From positions 1 to 22,481 of the forward strand of contig CAUDXH010000025.1 in assembly GCA_958453305.1 (NCBI GenBank): a stretch of 22,481 bases of DNA. Reading direction: 5' to 3'. The DNA is from an uncultured Bacteroides sp. (lineage in GTDB: Bacteria > Bacteroidota > Bacteroidia > Bacteroidales > Bacteroidaceae). This document shows, one piece after another, positions 20,380 through 22,481 of this stretch. The number at the start of each line of letters is the position of its first letter. Position 1 is the first letter of the stretch. The notes beneath the pieces are model-generated. The model was given only the letters and a program-made list of their open reading frames with translations. It was not told the origin of the DNA and ran no database searches. The position numbers and the translations under genes are program-made.

Positions 20380-22368
20380 ATGAAGAAAATTATCATTCTT
20401 ATTTGCATGCTCGGACTGTTTTTCAATCTGGCGGCTCAAGAGGCTTGCCCTGATGTGATTCCCGCACTCCAACAGTGGAAGGGGGGAAAAGGGAAATTAT
20501 ACTTACCCAGCAAAGGACGTATTGTTGTTGCAGCCTCCGATGAAGAAAAGCTTTCTGCTACAGCTCATATTTTAGCCGGTGATTTAAAAGATATGTTCGG
20601 TTGGGAATATACCGTCTGCACCGGTAAATCTCAGAAAAATGATATTTTCCTCTCCTTAACTTCACCAGACAAAGAACTGGGCGATGAGGGATATGTCATG
20701 AATATAGGACGCAATGCGACACTCTCTGCACCTACTCCCAAAGGGGTGTTCTGGGGAACACGCAGCTTGCTGCAAATATTAAACAATGAGAAGGGCGCAC
20801 TTCCCAAAGGTGTTGCACGCGACTTTCCCTTGTTCCCGAACCGTGGATTCATGCTTGATGTAGCCCGTAAATTCTTTACCATCGACTATTTGAGACAGTA
20901 CGTAAAAATTCTGTCTTTCTATAAAATGAACGAATTTCAGATTCACCTGAATGACAACGGATTCTCCCAGTTTTTTAACAATAACTGGAATCAAACTTAC
21001 GCTGCCTTCCGTCTGGAAAGCGACCGCTTCCCCGGACTGACGGCTAAAGATGGAGCATATACGAAAAAGGAATTCACCGACTTGCAGCAACTGGGAATGG
21101 AGTATGGAGTGAATGTAATACCGGAAATCGATGTTCCTGCCCACTCACTGGCTTTCACTCACTACAAGCCCGAAATTGCCAGCCAACATTACGGCATGGA
21201 TCACTTAGATTTATATAAGGAAGAAACCTATGAGTTTGTTGACTGCCTATTGAGAGAGTACATAGAGGGAGAAAATCCGGTTTTCATCGGTCCTGATCTA
21301 CACATCGGAACAGATGAGTATAACAAAAAAGAAGCAGAACAATACCGCTACTTCACTGACCGCTACCTGAAGTTTGTAGCTCAGCACGGAAAGAATCCGC
21401 GTATGTGGGGCGGATTGAAGTGGCTTCCGGGAAAAACGCCCGTACAAGCCGAAGGAGTAACCGTTAACGCATGGTCATACGACTGGGTTGACCCGGAGGT
21501 TTCCCTAAAAGACGGATATAAACTGATTAATTCATGCGATGCTTATCTGTACATTGTTCCGGCAGCAGGCTATTACCGCGATTTTCTAGACCACAAATGG
21601 CTCTATGAGTCATGGTCGCCCTGGATTATGAACCGGAAACAAACGCTTCCGGAAGGAACTCCCGGAGTGCTGGGAGCCATGTTTGCCGTATGGAATGACA
21701 AGTGCGGAAACGGAATTTCAGAACAAGACGTGCATTTGCGCTCGTTCCCTGCCGTACAAGTTTTGTCGGAAAAACTATGGAGGGGAGCAAACAAAGAAAA
21801 GACCTATGCTGACTTTGAGGCGCTGTGTCAAACCACTCCCGAAGCTCCGGGTATCAACTTGCTGGCACGTGTTTCAGGGAAAAAAGAATTGCTCCAGCCC
21901 AATGAAGTTCATGCCTTAAGCGGTACCGACTCTCTGTCGACTTCCATTCCTGAAATAGGTTACCCCTACACCGTTTCATTCGGAATCTGCCCTGATAAAG
22001 ATACCAATATCAGCGGAGTATTATTCAAAGGTCCGCACTCGGTGGTCTATACCAACTGGGAAAATACCGGAAGAATTGCTTTCAGCCGCGACGGATATAC
22101 TTTTGTTTTCAATTCATTCCAGCTGCCCACCGAGCAATGGACAGATATCCGCATTGAAGGCGATTATAAAGGCACTTCGTTATACGTAAACGGAAAGCTT
22201 CAGGAGCGTTTGGAGGGACGCACCATGAAAGTTTACCGCAAAGAGTATAAACGCATGGAATATATGACTTATCAGGAGACTTTAATCTTCCCGCTTGAAC
22301 AAATAGGAGATAAGTTAAACGGATTTAAAGGAAAACTGCGTAATCTGACCTGCGAACAGCCTCAATAA
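20380..22368 (+). CDS. Secreted glycoside hydrolase family 20 (beta-N-acetylhexosaminidase-like) with C-terminal LamG-like domain
   Basis: Protein of 662 aa with a signal peptide (about 1-19, ending LAAQ). An N-terminal Glyco_hydro_20b-like domain (about 30-150; DVIPALQQWKGGKGKLYLP, GVFWGTRSLLQIL) precedes the GH20 catalytic barrel (about 155-480). The barrel opens with FMLDVARKFFTIDYLRQYVKI, carries PEIDVPAHS, and has the catalytic Asp-Glu pair D312-E313 in HIGTDEYN, with W residues lining the pocket (MWGGLKWLPG, AWSYDW). The last 160 residues (YPYTVSFGICPD, GVLFKGPHS, WTDIRIEGDYKGTSLYVNGK) are a LamG/concanavalin-like domain, probably for sugar binding. The enzyme removes terminal N-acetylhexosamines through the substrate's acetamido group. 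The motifs deviate from common members (GTDE for GGDE, HLNDNGF for the usual HLTDD), so substrate preference may differ. It appears monocistronic. Confidence 0.92.
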   Translation: MKKIIILICMLGLFFNLAAQEACPDVIPALQQWKGGKGKLYLPSKGRIVVAASDEEKLSATAHILAGDLKDMFGWEYTVCTGKSQKNDIFLSLTSPDKELGDEGYVMNIGRNATLSAPTPKGVFWGTRSLLQILNNEKGALPKGVARDFPLFPNRGFMLDVARKFFTIDYLRQYVKILSFYKMNEFQIHLNDNGFSQFFNNNWNQTYAAFRLESDRFPGLTAKDGAYTKKEFTDLQQLGMEYGVNVIPEIDVPAHSLAFTHYKPEIASQHYGMDHLDLYKEETYEFVDCLLREYIEGENPVFIGPDLHIGTDEYNKKEAEQYRYFTDRYLKFVAQHGKNPRMWGGLKWLPGKTPVQAEGVTVNAWSYDWVDPEVSLKDGYKLINSCDAYLYIVPAAGYYRDFLDHKWLYESWSPWIMNRKQTLPEGTPGVLGAMFAVWNDKCGNGISEQDVHLRSFPAVQVLSEKLWRGANKEKTYADFEALCQTTPEAPGINLLARVSGKKELLQPNEVHALSGTDSLSTSIPEIGYPYTVSFGICPDKDTNISGVLFKGPHSVVYTNWENTGRIAFSRDGYTFVFNSFQLPTEQWTDIRIEGDYKGTSLYVNGKLQERLEGRTMKVYRKEYKRMEYMTYQETLIFPLEQIGDKLNGFKGKLRNLTCEQPQ

Positions 22369-22401
22369 AGACTTGAAGGTTTCATCATATAAAAGGCATG
22401 T

Positions 22402-22454
22402 GCTATAAAATATGGATAATTTATAGTACAATACTTCGGTAAATTTTTACCGAA
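22402..22454. repeat. Two inverted repeats after the GH20 gene
   Basis: CTATAAA (22403-22409) / TTTATAG (22420-22426) and TTCGGTAAA (22435-22443) / TTTACCGAA (22446-22454) are both perfect. The second has only a TT loop. No T run follows on the plus strand, so neither is a clear terminator for GH20. They may be control sites for a gene beyond the window. Confidence 0.6.
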
Positions 22455-22481
22455 AAATTAAAAGTTAAACAATAAAACCGG

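Noticed and set aside
22435..22454. Terminator of the GH20 gene
   Set aside because: The stem is perfect but the loop is only 2 nt and A residues rather than T follow, so it was kept only as an inverted repeat.

Overview
The window looks like an ordinary chromosomal stretch of a gut Bacteroidales, most like Bacteroides or Phocaeicola (species not determinable here). The evidence is repeated promoters of the phylum's type (TTTG, about 19 nt, TAnnTTTG) at 100-130, 5564-5593, 5775-5804, 9219-9249, 10880-10910 and 11036-11066. There is also a general lack of Shine-Dalgarno sequences before genes, and the gene content is typical: a CyuA-type desulfidase, RNase Y, a GHL10 protein, periplasmic GH20 and a DsbD with a C-terminal thioredoxin domain.

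Layout from left to right. A truncated tRNA-Ser(UGA) points left and shares a short divergent promoter region with a DsbD-like transmembrane reductase (177-2171). A cysteine desulfidase family gene follows, with an AlbA_2/winged-helix protein 19 nt behind it. Next is an unrecognised basic protein whose stop overlaps the start of a uracil-DNA-glycosylase-fold protein. A tRNA-Trp with a perfect-stem terminator then separates these from a cell division and RNA decay operon: coiled-coil protein, ZapA, a structured terminator-like RNA, and RNase Y. After a repeat-bearing gap comes a leftward outer-membrane beta-barrel gene with a structured leader, and a leftward GHL10 glycoside hydrolase-like gene. 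rplU-rpmA follows, with a strong promoter and a hairpin leader that looks like a ribosomal-protein autoregulatory element.

The right half holds a leftward phosphate uptake cluster: outer-membrane porin, PstS lipoprotein, PstC, PstA, PstB. Its upstream region carries an 8-bp inverted repeat placed where an activator would bind, and no phoU follows pstB. Divergent from it is a CPA1 Na+/H+ antiporter with a long cytosolic tail and a small DUF2007/zinc-ribbon protein. A convergent small GNAT gene and a secreted GH20 hexosaminidase with a LamG-like tail close the window.

I see no CRISPR array, intact insertion sequence, prophage or recognisable defence system, and I do not claim a new multi-gene system. 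The most interesting signals are RNA or DNA structure: the zapA-rny intergenic hairpin, the rplU leader, the long hairpin leader of the beta-barrel gene, the 15-bp inverted repeat between pstS and pstC, the candidate phosphate operator, the 22-23 nt tandem repeats near 8.3 kb, and the degenerate junction between rpmA and pstB.
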